64,000 bases of DNA, taken from Streptomyces mobaraensis NBRC 13819 = DSM 40847. GTDB taxonomy: Bacteria > Actinomycetota > Actinomycetes > Streptomycetales > Streptomycetaceae. The stretch is from the NCBI RefSeq assembly GCF_017916255.1, contig NZ_CP072827.1:2728001-2792000 (forward strand), given 5' to 3'. The number at the start of each line of letters is the position of its first letter. Positions within the stretch are counted from its first letter, which is position 1. A program made the translations under genes and the position numbers. Below are positions 33,573 through 42,005 of this stretch, piece after piece. The notes under the pieces were generated by a model. The model was not told the DNA's origin and did no database searches. It saw only the letters and a program-made list of their open reading frames with translations.

Positions 33573-35572
33573 GACTCCGGCACCTGACCGACCGCCGTTC
33601 CGGGACCGTCATCGGCCGCCGCACCCGCCGGACGGCGGTGGGCGCGGCGGTGGTCCTCGTCCTGGCGGGCATGAACGGGCCGGCGATCTGGGGTTACGCC
33701 TCGGACCAGTACCACGAGTACAAAATCAACAAGCCGGAGTACAAGGCGAAGAACGGCCACTGGGACGTGGTGGACGTCCCGGACGAGTACCGGATCAACA
33801 CGATCCACGCGGCACTGCTGCAGACGGGCAAGGTGCTGCTGGTCGCGGGCTCGGGCAACAACGCCGCCAACTTCGCGGCGAAGACCTTCCGGACGGTCCT
33901 GTGGGACCCCGAGAGGAACACCTTCAAGAACGTCCCCACCCCCAAGGACCTCTTCTGCGCCGGCCACACCCAGCTGCCGGACGGAAAGCTGCTGGTCGCG
34001 GGCGGCACCCAGCGCTACGAGAAGCTGGAGGGCGATGTCACCCGGGCCGGCGGGCTGATGATCGTCCACAACGAGAACCCGGACAAGCCGATGACCTTCC
34101 CGGCCGGCACCCGGTTCACCGGCAAGCAGTCCGGCAAGACCTTCGAGTCGAAGGACGCCGTGCTGGTGCCGCGCGCCAAGAAGGAGCAGGGCAAGGACGG
34201 CAAGGTCAAGGTCACCGTCAGCACCGCCCGGGTCTACGTCGAAGCGCTGGAGAAGGGCCAGGAGCACGCCACCGGCCTCACCGACAACTACCGCATCGAG
34301 GGCCTCACCGGCGACGACGCCCGCAACTTCTACGGCATCGCCAACAAGCTGTCGTTCGACAAGAAGGACTTCCAGGGCATCAAGGACGCCTTCGAGTTCG
34401 ACCCGGTCGCGGAGCGCTACGTCACCGTCGATCCGATGAACGAGGCCCGCTGGTACCCCACGCTCACCACCCTCCAGGACGGCAAGGTCCTCTCCGTCTC
34501 GGGCCTGGACGAGATCGGCCAGGTGGTCCCCGGCAAGAACGAGGTCTACGACCCCAAGACCAAGAAGTGGACCTACCTCCCGCAGGAGCGGTTCTTCCCC
34601 ACCTACCCGGCGCTCTTCCTCACCGACAAGGGCAAGATCTTCTACACCGGCTCCAACGCGGGCTACGGCCCGGCGGACAAGGGCCGCGACCCGGGCGTGT
34701 GGGACCTGGGGAACAACTCGTTCATCCCGGTCCCCGGCATCAGCGACCCGGACGCCCTGGAGACCTCGATGTCCGTCCTGCTGCCGCCCGCCCAGGACCA
34801 GCGGTACATGGTGCTCGGCGGCGGCGGGGTCGGCGAGGACAAGAAGTCGACGGCGAGGACGCGCATCGTCGACCTGCACACCGAGCGCCCCCGCTTCCAC
34901 GACGGCCCGGACCTGTACGCCAAGGCCCGCTACCCCAGCAGCGTCATCCTGCCGGACGACACGGTCCTCACCACCAACGGTTCGGGCGACTACCGGGGCC
35001 GCAGCGCCTCCAACGTCCTCAAGGCCGAGATCTACGACCCCAAGGCCAACGCCTCCCACCGGGTGGCCGATCCGCTGGTGGGCCGCAACTACCACTCAGG
35101 CGCACTGCTGCTGCCCGACGGACGGGTGATGACCTTCGGCTCCGACTCCCTCTTCCGGGACAAGGACAACACCCAACCCGGCGTCTTCCAGCAGCAGATC
35201 GACCTGTACACACCGCCGTACCTCTTCCACAAGGGCGACCGCCCGGAGATCAGGGACACCGACCGGCGGATCGTGAAGCTCGGCGACAAGACCACCTACC
35301 GGATCACCTCCGCGCACGGGGTCGCCAAGGCCCGGCTGATCCGGCCGGGTTCGTTCACCCACGTCACCAACATCGAACAGCGGTCGATCGCCCTGGACCT
35401 CAAGAAGGAGGGAACCGATCGTTTCACCGTGACCCTCCCGAAGGACCCGTCCCTGGTGCCGCCCGGGTGGTACATGGTCATAGTGGTGGACGAGGAGGGG
35501 ACCCCGTCGAAGGCGGTGTGGGTGAAGGTCCCGGCGGCGGAGAAGAGGGACGACGAGAAGAAGGAAGAGTAG
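33569..35572 (+). CDS. glxA: GlxA, mono-copper radical oxidase (galactose-oxidase-like)
   Basis: A 667-residue membrane-anchored copper oxidase acting on the CslA glycan. ATG 33569 overlaps the cslA stop. One membrane anchor lies at about 22-41. Kelch-type propeller repeats carry the active site: Cys130 (LFCAGHT) with Tyr296 and Trp295 (RWYPTL), the Cys-Tyr cross-linked radical and its stacking Trp; Tyr508 and His509 (NYHSG) and His598 (SFTHVTN) as copper ligands. The C-terminal domain begins TPPYLFHKGDRPEI. The last residues are Lys/Glu-rich. Copper supply would come from a separate Sco/DtpA system not in this window. Confidence 0.93.
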   Translation: MRLRHLTDRRSGTVIGRRTRRTAVGAAVVLVLAGMNGPAIWGYASDQYHEYKINKPEYKAKNGHWDVVDVPDEYRINTIHAALLQTGKVLLVAGSGNNAANFAAKTFRTVLWDPERNTFKNVPTPKDLFCAGHTQLPDGKLLVAGGTQRYEKLEGDVTRAGGLMIVHNENPDKPMTFPAGTRFTGKQSGKTFESKDAVLVPRAKKEQGKDGKVKVTVSTARVYVEALEKGQEHATGLTDNYRIEGLTGDDARNFYGIANKLSFDKKDFQGIKDAFEFDPVAERYVTVDPMNEARWYPTLTTLQDGKVLSVSGLDEIGQVVPGKNEVYDPKTKKWTYLPQERFFPTYPALFLTDKGKIFYTGSNAGYGPADKGRDPGVWDLGNNSFIPVPGISDPDALETSMSVLLPPAQDQRYMVLGGGGVGEDKKSTARTRIVDLHTERPRFHDGPDLYAKARYPSSVILPDDTVLTTNGSGDYRGRSASNVLKAEIYDPKANASHRVADPLVGRNYHSGALLLPDGRVMTFGSDSLFRDKDNTQPGVFQQQIDLYTPPYLFHKGDRPEIRDTDRRIVKLGDKTTYRITSAHGVAKARLIRPGSFTHVTNIEQRSIALDLKKEGTDRFTVTLPKDPSLVPPGWYMVIVVDEEGTPSKAVWVKVPAAEKRDDEKKEE

Positions 35573-35611
35573 AAGAAGGACTGAGCCCGCCGGACGGCGG
35601 GCCGGGACGGC

Positions 35612-36679
35612 TCAGGAGCGCGCGTTCCGGGCCAGCTCCAGGGCGTAGGTCTCCCACCACTCCCCCGCGTCGGGCCCGCCCTTGCAGGCCCCGTCCGACT
35701 CACCGGGCCGCTTGACCCACAGGTAGGCGTCGACCAGCCGGTCGCCGGTACGGGTGGTGGGCGGCTCGCCGAGCGCCCGCCCGGAGGGGTTGCACCACGC
35801 CTTCTCGTGGTCGCCGTCGGAGAGCGGCCCGTTGCCGTTGCGGCTGGTGTCGATGACGAAGTGCTTGTAGCCCACCAGCGCCGAGAGGGTGTGCCCGTAC
35901 TCCTTGCTGGCCTCGGTGGTCTGGAAGTTGGAGACGTTGAGCGCGAAGCCGTCCGCCCGGTCGATGCCCGCGCGGCGCAGCGGCTCGGCCATCCGGCCGG
36001 CCGGGGTGACCCAGCTGGGGTTGCCGGCGTCCAGGTAGACCTTGGTGCGCGGCAGCGCCTTCAGCCTGCGGACGGCCTCTTTGAGCAGGGCGTACCGCTC
36101 CTCGTGGAACTGCTGGGGGGTGCAGCCGTCCTCCATGTGCGGCAGCGCGTCGGGCTCCAGGATGACGGTGGCTCTGCGGTCGCCGATGCCGCTCGCCGCG
36201 CGGTCCAGCCAGGCGCGGTAGGAGTCGCCGTCGGCGGCGCCGCCCTGGGAGTACTGGCCGCAGTCGCGGTGCGGGATGTTGTAGAGGACGAGGAGGGCGT
36301 CGCGGTCGGCCTTGGCCGCCGCCTCGGTGAAGCCGCGGGTCTGGCTCTCGGGGTCGTCGACGCCGATCCACTCGGCGACCGGCTGCTGGGCGATCTTCGC
36401 GATCAGCCGGGCCTCCTGCTCCTTGCCGGCGCCGAGGAGCCGGGCCGCCTGCCGGGCGGCGTTGCCGTTGGGGTTCACCCAGAACGGGGAGCGCTCCCGG
36501 GGGAGCTGGGACGGGGAGGCGGCGGACGGCTGCGGGCGGGGGCCCGCGGCCTCGTCGTCGGAGGAGCAGCCGGTGATTCCGGTGAGGCCGGCAAGCGCAG
36601 CCAGGGCGGCCATCGCGGTGCTGGTACGGGTCAGGGCCGTACGCGCTGGGCGGGTGTGGCCGGTGTGACTGCCGTACAT
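35612..36679 (-). CDS. cslZ: CslZ-like GH6 glucanase lipoprotein
   Basis: A 355-residue extracellular GH6 beta-1,4-glucanase, probably trimming or releasing the CslA product. ATG 36679 follows AAGGGGGAGTGG; the longer frame to 36769 is not needed. The lipobox is LTGITGC near residue 38. GH6 features: YNIPHRDCGQYSQGG, VILEPDALPHMEDGC (catalytic Asp), YLDAGNPSWV, NVSNFQTTEASKEYG, VIDTSRNGNG and YLWVKRPGESDG. Convergent with glxA, 40 bp away. The codons for residues around 61-65 (bases 36487-36498) form the palindrome GGGAGCGCTCCC, close to the CebR operator. Confidence 0.85.
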   Translation of the reverse strand: MYGSHTGHTRPARTALTRTSTAMAALAALAGLTGITGCSSDDEAAGPRPQPSAASPSQLPRERSPFWVNPNGNAARQAARLLGAGKEQEARLIAKIAQQPVAEWIGVDDPESQTRGFTEAAAKADRDALLVLYNIPHRDCGQYSQGGAADGDSYRAWLDRAASGIGDRRATVILEPDALPHMEDGCTPQQFHEERYALLKEAVRRLKALPRTKVYLDAGNPSWVTPAGRMAEPLRRAGIDRADGFALNVSNFQTTEASKEYGHTLSALVGYKHFVIDTSRNGNGPLSDGDHEKAWCNPSGRALGEPPTTRTGDRLVDAYLWVKRPGESDGACKGGPDAGEWWETYALELARNARS

Positions 36680-36762
36680 CCACTCCCCCTTGGGTGTACT
36701 TCCGGGAGACGTCTCGGGTCCCCTCGGGACAATGAACCGGTCGCCCCCATGCTGGCACAGCG

Positions 36763-36793
36763 TGCCCACGAGCGTGGGCAGTCATCTCATGAC
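36763..36793. promoter_or_regulatory. Pair of adjacent dyads upstream of cslZ
   Basis: TGCCCACG-AG-CGTGGGCA (36763-36780), perfect 8-bp arms, followed immediately by GTCAT-CTC-ATGAC (36781-36793). They lie about 85-115 bp before the cslZ start and 50 bp after the sortase stop. The first could be a sortase terminator, the second an operator. Confidence 0.55.
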
Positions 36794-36842
36794 ATGACGG
36801 CAGATCGCTCTCTCGGAGCACAATTGCCGCTTCTTGCACGGT

Positions 36843-37505
36843 TCAGGCCCGGCCGCTTCCGGTCAGGTAGGCGGAGACGACCACATTGGCGCTGTACTCA
36901 CGGCGAGTGCGGTCGTAATCGCCGCCGCAGGTGATCAGCCGGAGTTCGGCCCGGCCGGTGTCGTGCGGTCCGTAGACCCGGGCGGCGTCGAACCGGTCCT
37001 TGGCGAAGACGGTGACGTCCTCGACGGTGAAGTCGGCGGTGGAGCCGTCGACCCGGGTGACGGTGACGGTCTCGCCGCGCTTGAGCTTGCCCAGCTCGGC
37101 GAAGACGGCGGGCGCCCGTTCGGTGTCGACGTGCCCGACGAGCACGGCCGCGCCGAGGCTGCCGGGCTGCGGGCCGCCCCGGTACCAGGCGACGGCGTCC
37201 GGCCGGTCGTACGGCGGCGGCTCCACCGCCCCCTGGGGCGTGAGGCCGTGCGCCTCGACCGGGGCGCGCAGCCCCATGGCCCGGATGGCCAGCCGTTCCG
37301 GCTCGGCGCCGGGCAGCGGGGCGAGCGGCGGCGGCAGTTCCCGGGCGGGCGGCCGGCCGGCGGCGGCCACGTCGCCGGTGGCCGGCCAGGAGCCCATGGG
37401 CACCTCGGTGGCCTCGCGTCCCCACAGCCACAGGGCGAGCAGCAGGGCGGCCCAGGCCAGGCCCGTCAGGAGGCGGCCGTGGCCGCTGGCGCGTGGTTCC
37501 GACAT
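36843..37505 (-). CDS. Class F sortase
   Basis: A 220-residue membrane-anchored transpeptidase that would attach or process surface proteins. N-terminal anchor LLTGLAWAALLLALWLWG. The catalytic triad is visible: His125 in VLVGHVDT, Cys193 in LRLITCGGDYD, and Arg201/202 in RTRREYSANVVV. Length is normal for class F. The secreted protein gene (37525-38169) lies 19 bp upstream in the same direction, so it is likely the partner or substrate. Confidence 0.9.
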   Translation of the reverse strand: MSEPRASGHGRLLTGLAWAALLLALWLWGREATEVPMGSWPATGDVAAAGRPPARELPPPLAPLPGAEPERLAIRAMGLRAPVEAHGLTPQGAVEPPPYDRPDAVAWYRGGPQPGSLGAAVLVGHVDTERAPAVFAELGKLKRGETVTVTRVDGSTADFTVEDVTVFAKDRFDAARVYGPHDTGRAELRLITCGGDYDRTRREYSANVVVSAYLTGSGRA

Positions 37506-37524
37506 GGCACCCGGTCGCTTCCGT

Positions 37525-38169
37525 TCACCGTCTGCCCGCCTCGGTACGTCGGCGGTACCAGATCAGACCGCCGGCGATCAGGACGCCGACGCCGCCGACG
37601 ACCAGGCCGGGGGTGGAGGGCGTACCCGAGGCGGCGACGGGGGCGGTACCGCCGCCTCCGGCCGGGACCGGCGCCACGGGGACGCCGTGGTCCTGCTCCG
37701 GAGCGCGCTCCTGGGCGACGAGGCCGTCGTGGCCGTCGTGGCCGTTCGCGGCGGGGCCCCGGCCGTCATGGCCGTCGTGGCCGTCGTGGCCGTCGACCAG
37801 GGAGGCCGCGCCGGCCTCCGGAAGGACGATCAACTGGCCTTCCGCGACGCCGTCCCGCCCGTCGCAGCTGATCCGCACCGGGTAGGTGCCGGCCGTGGTG
37901 GTGGAGCGGACCGTGGCGTCGGCGAGGTGGCCGGTGGCGTCGCGGGTGAGCTTGGCGTCGGTCACGAACGCCTCCGAGACGGCCGTGGCGCGTTCGCCGG
38001 TGCACCCGGAGACGCGGACTCGCACGTCGGCGCCGGGCTTGGCGGTGAGGGGGACGATGTCGACCGTCGCGGTCCGGGTGGTCACGGGATCATCGAGGGC
38101 ATGGGCGGGAGCGGCACCGACGGCGACCGCCGCCAGCGCACCACAGAGTGCGGAGCGGACTGAAACCAT
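37525..38169 (-). CDS. Secreted membrane-anchored protein paired with sortase
   Basis: A 214-residue protein with AGGAGG 7 nt before ATG 38169. A signal peptide (ALCGALAAVAVGAAPAHA) precedes an Ig-like extracellular domain (VDIVPLTAKPGADVRVRV, TTAGTYPVRISCDG) with two cysteines likely in a disulfide. A His/Asp/Gly tandem stretch follows (GHDGHDGHDGRG, then NGHDGHDG), possibly metal binding. The C-terminus is a membrane segment (GLVVGGVGVLIAGGLIWY) and a basic tail, the layout of a sorted protein. No LPxTG-like motif is obvious, so processing by the sortase is inferred from adjacency. Confidence 0.85.
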   Translation of the reverse strand: MVSVRSALCGALAAVAVGAAPAHALDDPVTTRTATVDIVPLTAKPGADVRVRVSGCTGERATAVSEAFVTDAKLTRDATGHLADATVRSTTTAGTYPVRISCDGRDGVAEGQLIVLPEAGAASLVDGHDGHDGHDGRGPAANGHDGHDGLVAQERAPEQDHGVPVAPVPAGGGGTAPVAASGTPSTPGLVVGGVGVLIAGGLIWYRRRTEAGRR

Positions 38170-38335
38170 GATGAACCTCCTGATACCTCAGAAGTTCACC
38201 CGGCCCGGAGCGGCCGCGCATCCGCTCCGTGCTCCCGTTACTCCAACCGGTGACGATCCGGATGTCCGTACCGCCCGAACGGCGGGCAGGGCCGTCCGCC
38301 GTTCGGGACGGCCTTCGCTTCCGTGCGTGCCCGTT

Positions 38336-39115
38336 TCAGATCAGTTCGGTGAGATCCGCGATCGAGTCGACGACGCGGGACGGCCGGAAGGGGTAGCGGT
38401 CGATCTCGTCCGGCCGCGTCAGGCCGGTGAGCACCAGGAACGTCTCCATGCCGGCCTCCAGCCCGGCGAGGACGTCGGTGTCCATCCGGTCACCGATCAT
38501 CGCGCTGGTCTCCGAGTGGGCGCCGATGACGTTCAGACCGGCCCGCATCATCAGCGGGTTGGGCTTGCCGACGAAATAGGGCTCCCGGCCGGTCGCCTTG
38601 GTGATCAGCGCGGCGACGGAACCGGTGGCGGGCAGGGCGCCCTCGGCGGAGGGGCCGGTCTCGTCGGGGTTGGTGGCGATGAACCGGGCGCCCGAGTTGA
38701 TCAGCCGGATCGCCTTGGTGAGCGCTTCGAAGGAGTAGGTCCGCGTTTCGCCGAGAACGACGTAGTCGGGGTCCGCGTCGGTGAGGACGTAGCCGATGTC
38801 GTGCAGCGCGGTGGTCAGTCCGGCCTCGCCGATGACGTACGCCGTGCCGCCCGGCCGTTGGTCGTCCAGGAACTGGGCGGTGGCCAGGGCCGAGGTCCAG
38901 ATGTTGCCCACGGGCACGTCGAGGCCGATCCGCTGGAGGCGGGCGTGCAGGTCGCGCGGGGTGTAGATGGAGTTGTTGGTGAGCACCAGGAAGGGCTTCC
39001 CGGAGTCCCGGAGGCGGGAGATGAAGGTGTCCGCCCCCGGTACCGGGACGCCTTCGTGCATCAGCACACCGTCCATGTCGGTGAGCCAGGACTCGATGGG
39101 CTTGCGCTCTGCCAC
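38336..39115 (-). CDS. HAD-superfamily (class IIA, NagD-like) phosphatase
   Basis: A 259-residue cytoplasmic phosphatase; GTG 39115 has AGGAG upstream. HAD motifs: LTDMDGVLMH (motif I, nucleophile Asp), LTNNS (motif II), GKPNPLM (motif III Lys) and GDRMDTDVLAG (motif IV). The C2 cap typical of NagD lies between motifs II and III. Substrate unknown; class IIA members act on nucleotides, glycerol-phosphate or sugar phosphates. Confidence 0.9.
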   Translation of the reverse strand: MAERKPIESWLTDMDGVLMHEGVPVPGADTFISRLRDSGKPFLVLTNNSIYTPRDLHARLQRIGLDVPVGNIWTSALATAQFLDDQRPGGTAYVIGEAGLTTALHDIGYVLTDADPDYVVLGETRTYSFEALTKAIRLINSGARFIATNPDETGPSAEGALPATGSVAALITKATGREPYFVGKPNPLMMRAGLNVIGAHSETSAMIGDRMDTDVLAGLEAGMETFLVLTGLTRPDEIDRYPFRPSRVVDSIADLTELI

Positions 39116-39276
39116 TGCGGAACTCCTGCCATGCTGGGCGGCCCGCCGCCGGGCCCGGAGGCCCCTCGCCGGATCGGGGACGAACCGGACCGGCGGGGCT
39201 CGCCCGCCGGCCGGCGCCTCCCAGCCTAGTCAGCCCGCGGTGGTGGCCTTCCGGACGGCCGGCCCGCCGGGGCCCG

Positions 39277-40194
39277 TCAGCGCCGCATCCGGCGGGCCCA
39301 CAGCAGCAGACCCGCCCCGCCGGCGAGGCAGACGGCGGCGGCGGTGCCGAGTACGGGCACGGTGTGCGGGCCGCCGGTCGCGGCGAGGGCGGGCGGGCCG
39401 GGGTCGCGGCCCGGCGCGGGGACGGCGTGCGGTGTGGGGCCCGGACGGGCGGGCGGGGACGCGGCGGGGGCGGTCGGGGCGGGGGTGACGGTGAAGGTGT
39501 AGTCGCCGGACTCCCCGACCCAGGCGCCGTCCGCGCCGCGCCGCTGGACGGCGGTGACGTTCGCGGTGACGCGTCCGTCGGGGGCGGCGTCGGTGAAACC
39601 GAGCCGCAGGGGGACGACGACGGTCCGGCCGGCGGGGACGGAGAAACCGTGGAATCCGGACGAACCGCCGTCGAAGACGCCGACGTTCTCCGCCTCCTCG
39701 GTCCGCTCGAACCGCACCGGCCGCCAGCGCGCCCCGTCCTTGTCGTAGAACTCCAGGTGGATGTGCTCGGGCCGGAGCGCCCGTTTGCCGTCGGCCAGGA
39801 CGGCGACGGGGTGCACGTCCCGGCACTCCTGGCCCGTGACGTTGCGGAGTTCCAACTCCCAGGCGGGCGCGGGGGCGCCGCGCTCGTAGGCGTCGGGGCC
39901 GCCGGAGAGGCGGGAGGCGATCGGGAAGTCGGTGCGGTTCGCCTCCCCGCATCCCGGCCGGTCGCGGCGGTGGGCGGCGGTGGGGACGGTGGGGACAGTG
40001 GGGGCGGCCGGTGCCGCGGGTGGGAGGGGGGCGACTGCCGGGACGGAGGCGGCTGCCGGTGGGCTCGGGCCGAGGACGAGCACCGGCAGGGCGAGGAGCG
40101 GCGCAGCGAGGAGCGGCAGGGCGAGCGCCGCCGCGCGCGCCGCGAGGGCGTGCGCGGCGGATACGGGGTTCGGCAGCGCGCGGGACAACGACAT
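39277..40194 (-). CDS. Surface protein with LAxTG-type sorting signal
   Basis: A 305-residue exported protein from ATG 40194 with AAAGG before it. After a signal sequence (AALALPLLAAPLLALPVLVL), the extracellular part is Pro/Ala-rich, then a beta-type domain with a cysteine pair (CGEANRTDFP, QECRDVHPV) and HGFSVPAGRTVVVPLRLGF. A Pro-rich spacer leads to LAATG, a hydrophobic stretch (VPVLGTAAAVCLAGGAGLLLW) and RRMRR. This is the LAxTG sorting signal of Streptomyces class E sortases. The sortase encoded 2 kb away is class F, so another enzyme may process it. Confidence 0.85.
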   Translation of the reverse strand: MSLSRALPNPVSAAHALAARAAALALPLLAAPLLALPVLVLGPSPPAAASVPAVAPLPPAAPAAPTVPTVPTAAHRRDRPGCGEANRTDFPIASRLSGGPDAYERGAPAPAWELELRNVTGQECRDVHPVAVLADGKRALRPEHIHLEFYDKDGARWRPVRFERTEEAENVGVFDGGSSGFHGFSVPAGRTVVVPLRLGFTDAAPDGRVTANVTAVQRRGADGAWVGESGDYTFTVTPAPTAPAASPPARPGPTPHAVPAPGRDPGPPALAATGGPHTVPVLGTAAAVCLAGGAGLLLWARRMRR

Positions 40195-40449
40195 CGGGGA
40201 ACCTTTACTGCTGGGGGCTCCGGGAACTCGGTGGCTCTGGTGGCTCTGGTGATACCCGGTGGCCGGAACATCCCCGCCGGGCGCCGGATGGCGAAGGACA
40301 CGACGGACATGTCCCCCGACCGGCGGTGAACTTCCGCCCGTTGGGACGAGGGGCGGGTCACCCGGACGGCGGTGAGCGGGGTCGGGTCGGGCGCCTGGCG
40401 CCCTCACCGGCTCACCGCCGGCCGCTCGCGCCGCGGGGCGGCCGTCCCG

Positions 40450-40755
40450 TCAGGCGCAGAGGACGTAGAGGGTCACCTTGCGGGCTCGGGTGTTGCCGGG
40501 GAGCGGTTCGGTCGTGATCGTCCAGCCGCGGCGGTCGGCCGTCGGCGCGGAGCTGGCCACGTAGTTGTGCGGCTCCACCTGCGCCCCTCCGCTGTGCGCG
40601 TGTTCGCGCCCCGGGCAGAGGAGGGTGTGGGTGGCGGCCTTGCCGGCCGGGTCCTGGTACGTCCGGCTGATCCCGTGCGGCGCGGCGGTGGCGGGGGCCG
40701 CGGCGGTGAGCAGCAGGGCGGCGGCGAGGGCGGGGAGGAGGGCGGCGGTTCTCAT
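40450..40755 (-). CDS. Small secreted protein
   Basis: A 101-residue protein; ATG 40755 has GGAAGGGAACC before it. A signal peptide (ALLPALAAALLLTAAAPATA) is followed by a compact mature domain of about 75 residues with two cysteines (LLCPGREHA and the C-terminal LYVLCA) that could form a disulfide. There are His residues (AHSGGAQVEPHNYV). No family recognised. It ends with CA just before its stop. Confidence 0.75.
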   Translation of the reverse strand: MRTAALLPALAAALLLTAAAPATAAPHGISRTYQDPAGKAATHTLLCPGREHAHSGGAQVEPHNYVASSAPTADRRGWTITTEPLPGNTRARKVTLYVLCA

Positions 40756-40888
40756 GAGGTTCCCTTCCGGGTGGCGGTTCGGAAAGCGGGCATCGCATGA
40801 GGAACAACGCGGTTGGTCGGTAAGGGTGCATTGCGTTCCCCCGGAGGGGTGAGGGAGCGACGGGCGACGGGGATCCGCCACCCACCCC

Positions 40889-41950
40889 TCAGGCCCCGAA
40901 CAAAGGTGCGAGCACCAGCTCCGCCGCGCCCCCGACGACCACCCGCGCCCCTTCGGGAGCGACGTCGACCGGCACCGCGCCGCCGAGCGCGTCCCGGACC
41001 CCGTCGACGAAGGCCGTGGGCCGCGCGAGCACCACGCCGCCGCCCAGCAGGACGCCGTCGATGTCCAGGAGGCGTACGAGATTGAGCGCGCCGACGCCGA
41101 GCAGCCGCGCGGCGCGTGTGGTGTCGCCCTCGGCGACGGCGGCGAGGCAGAGCGCTTCGAGACAGCCGCGGTCCCCGCAGGCGCACTGGGGGCCGTCGAC
41201 CATGACGACCTGGTGCCCGAACTCCCCCGCGCCGGTGCGGGGTCCACGGTGGACGCCGCCGTCGAGGACCAGTCCGGCGCCGAGGCCGGTGCCCAGATGC
41301 AGGTAGGCGAAGGAGCCGGTGGCGCGGGGGGCGCGGAGGGCGAGGCCGAGGGCGGCGGCGTTGGTGTCCTTGTCGACGACGACGGGCAGCCCGAGCCGTT
41401 CGCCCAGCGCGTCGCGGAGCGGGAAGCCGTCCCACCGGGGGAAGCCGGTGACGCGGTGCAGGACGCCGCTGCGGTGGTCGAGGGGGCCGGGAACGGCGAC
41501 GCCGGCGCCGAGCACGTCACCGGTGGCGTGGTCGGCGAGCAGCGCGCTCACCGCGCCGGCCACCGCGTCCAGCACGGCCTCCGCCCCGGCCCCGAAGTCG
41601 AGTGGCGCGGTACGGGTGGCGGTCTCGGTGCCGGTGAGGTCGACGAGGGTGACGGTGAGCGCGTCCCGGTCGAGGTGCACCCCCACGGCGTGGGCGGCGC
41701 CGGGGACCAGGCACAGGGCAGTCGCCGGCTTGCCGCCGGTGGAGGCGCGGCGGCCCGCCTCGGCGGCCAGCCCCGCGTCCCGCAGCCGACCCGTGATCTT
41801 GCTGACGGCCTGCGGGGTGAGCCCCGCCCGGGCGGCCAGCTCGGACCGGCTGGCGCCGGCCGGGCCGGCGCAGCGGAGCAGCCCGAGCACGACGGCGGTG
41901 TTGTGGTCGCGCAACGCGGCCAGGTTGGCTCCGGGATCGGTCCTGTTCAC
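40889..41950 (-). CDS. ROK-family transcriptional regulator
   Basis: A 353-residue regulator, GTG 41950. N-terminal winged helix (ASRSELAARAGLTPQAVSKITGRL) followed by a sugar-kinase-like ROK domain: DLTGTETATRT, VGVHLDRDALTVTLV, GVAVPGPLDH, LHLGTGLGAGLVLDGGV and the zinc-binding motif CACGDRGCLEA. The kinase Asp is in VDKDTNAAALG, but regulator members are usually not active kinases. The ligand is probably a sugar or sugar phosphate. It is divergent from an oxidoreductase with a 25-bp dyad between them. Confidence 0.9.
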   Translation of the reverse strand: MNRTDPGANLAALRDHNTAVVLGLLRCAGPAGASRSELAARAGLTPQAVSKITGRLRDAGLAAEAGRRASTGGKPATALCLVPGAAHAVGVHLDRDALTVTLVDLTGTETATRTAPLDFGAGAEAVLDAVAGAVSALLADHATGDVLGAGVAVPGPLDHRSGVLHRVTGFPRWDGFPLRDALGERLGLPVVVDKDTNAAALGLALRAPRATGSFAYLHLGTGLGAGLVLDGGVHRGPRTGAGEFGHQVVMVDGPQCACGDRGCLEALCLAAVAEGDTTRAARLLGVGALNLVRLLDIDGVLLGGGVVLARPTAFVDGVRDALGGAVPVDVAPEGARVVVGGAAELVLAPLFGA

Positions 41951-41974
41951 CGGACCATTGTCGCGGGCGCTTGC

Positions 41975-41999
41975 ACTTTTGCAACAGTGTTGCCAAAGT
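41975..41999. promoter_or_regulatory. ROK regulator operator in the divergent promoter
   Basis: ACTTT-t-GCAACA-g-TGTTGC-c-AAAGT: a 25-bp dyad with 11-bp arms, one internal mismatch pair and a single central base. It is centred 19 bp from the oxidoreductase start (42006) and 25 bp from the regulator start, so one bound dimer should block both genes. Confidence 0.8.
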
Positions 42000-42005
42000 A
42001 GCGGC

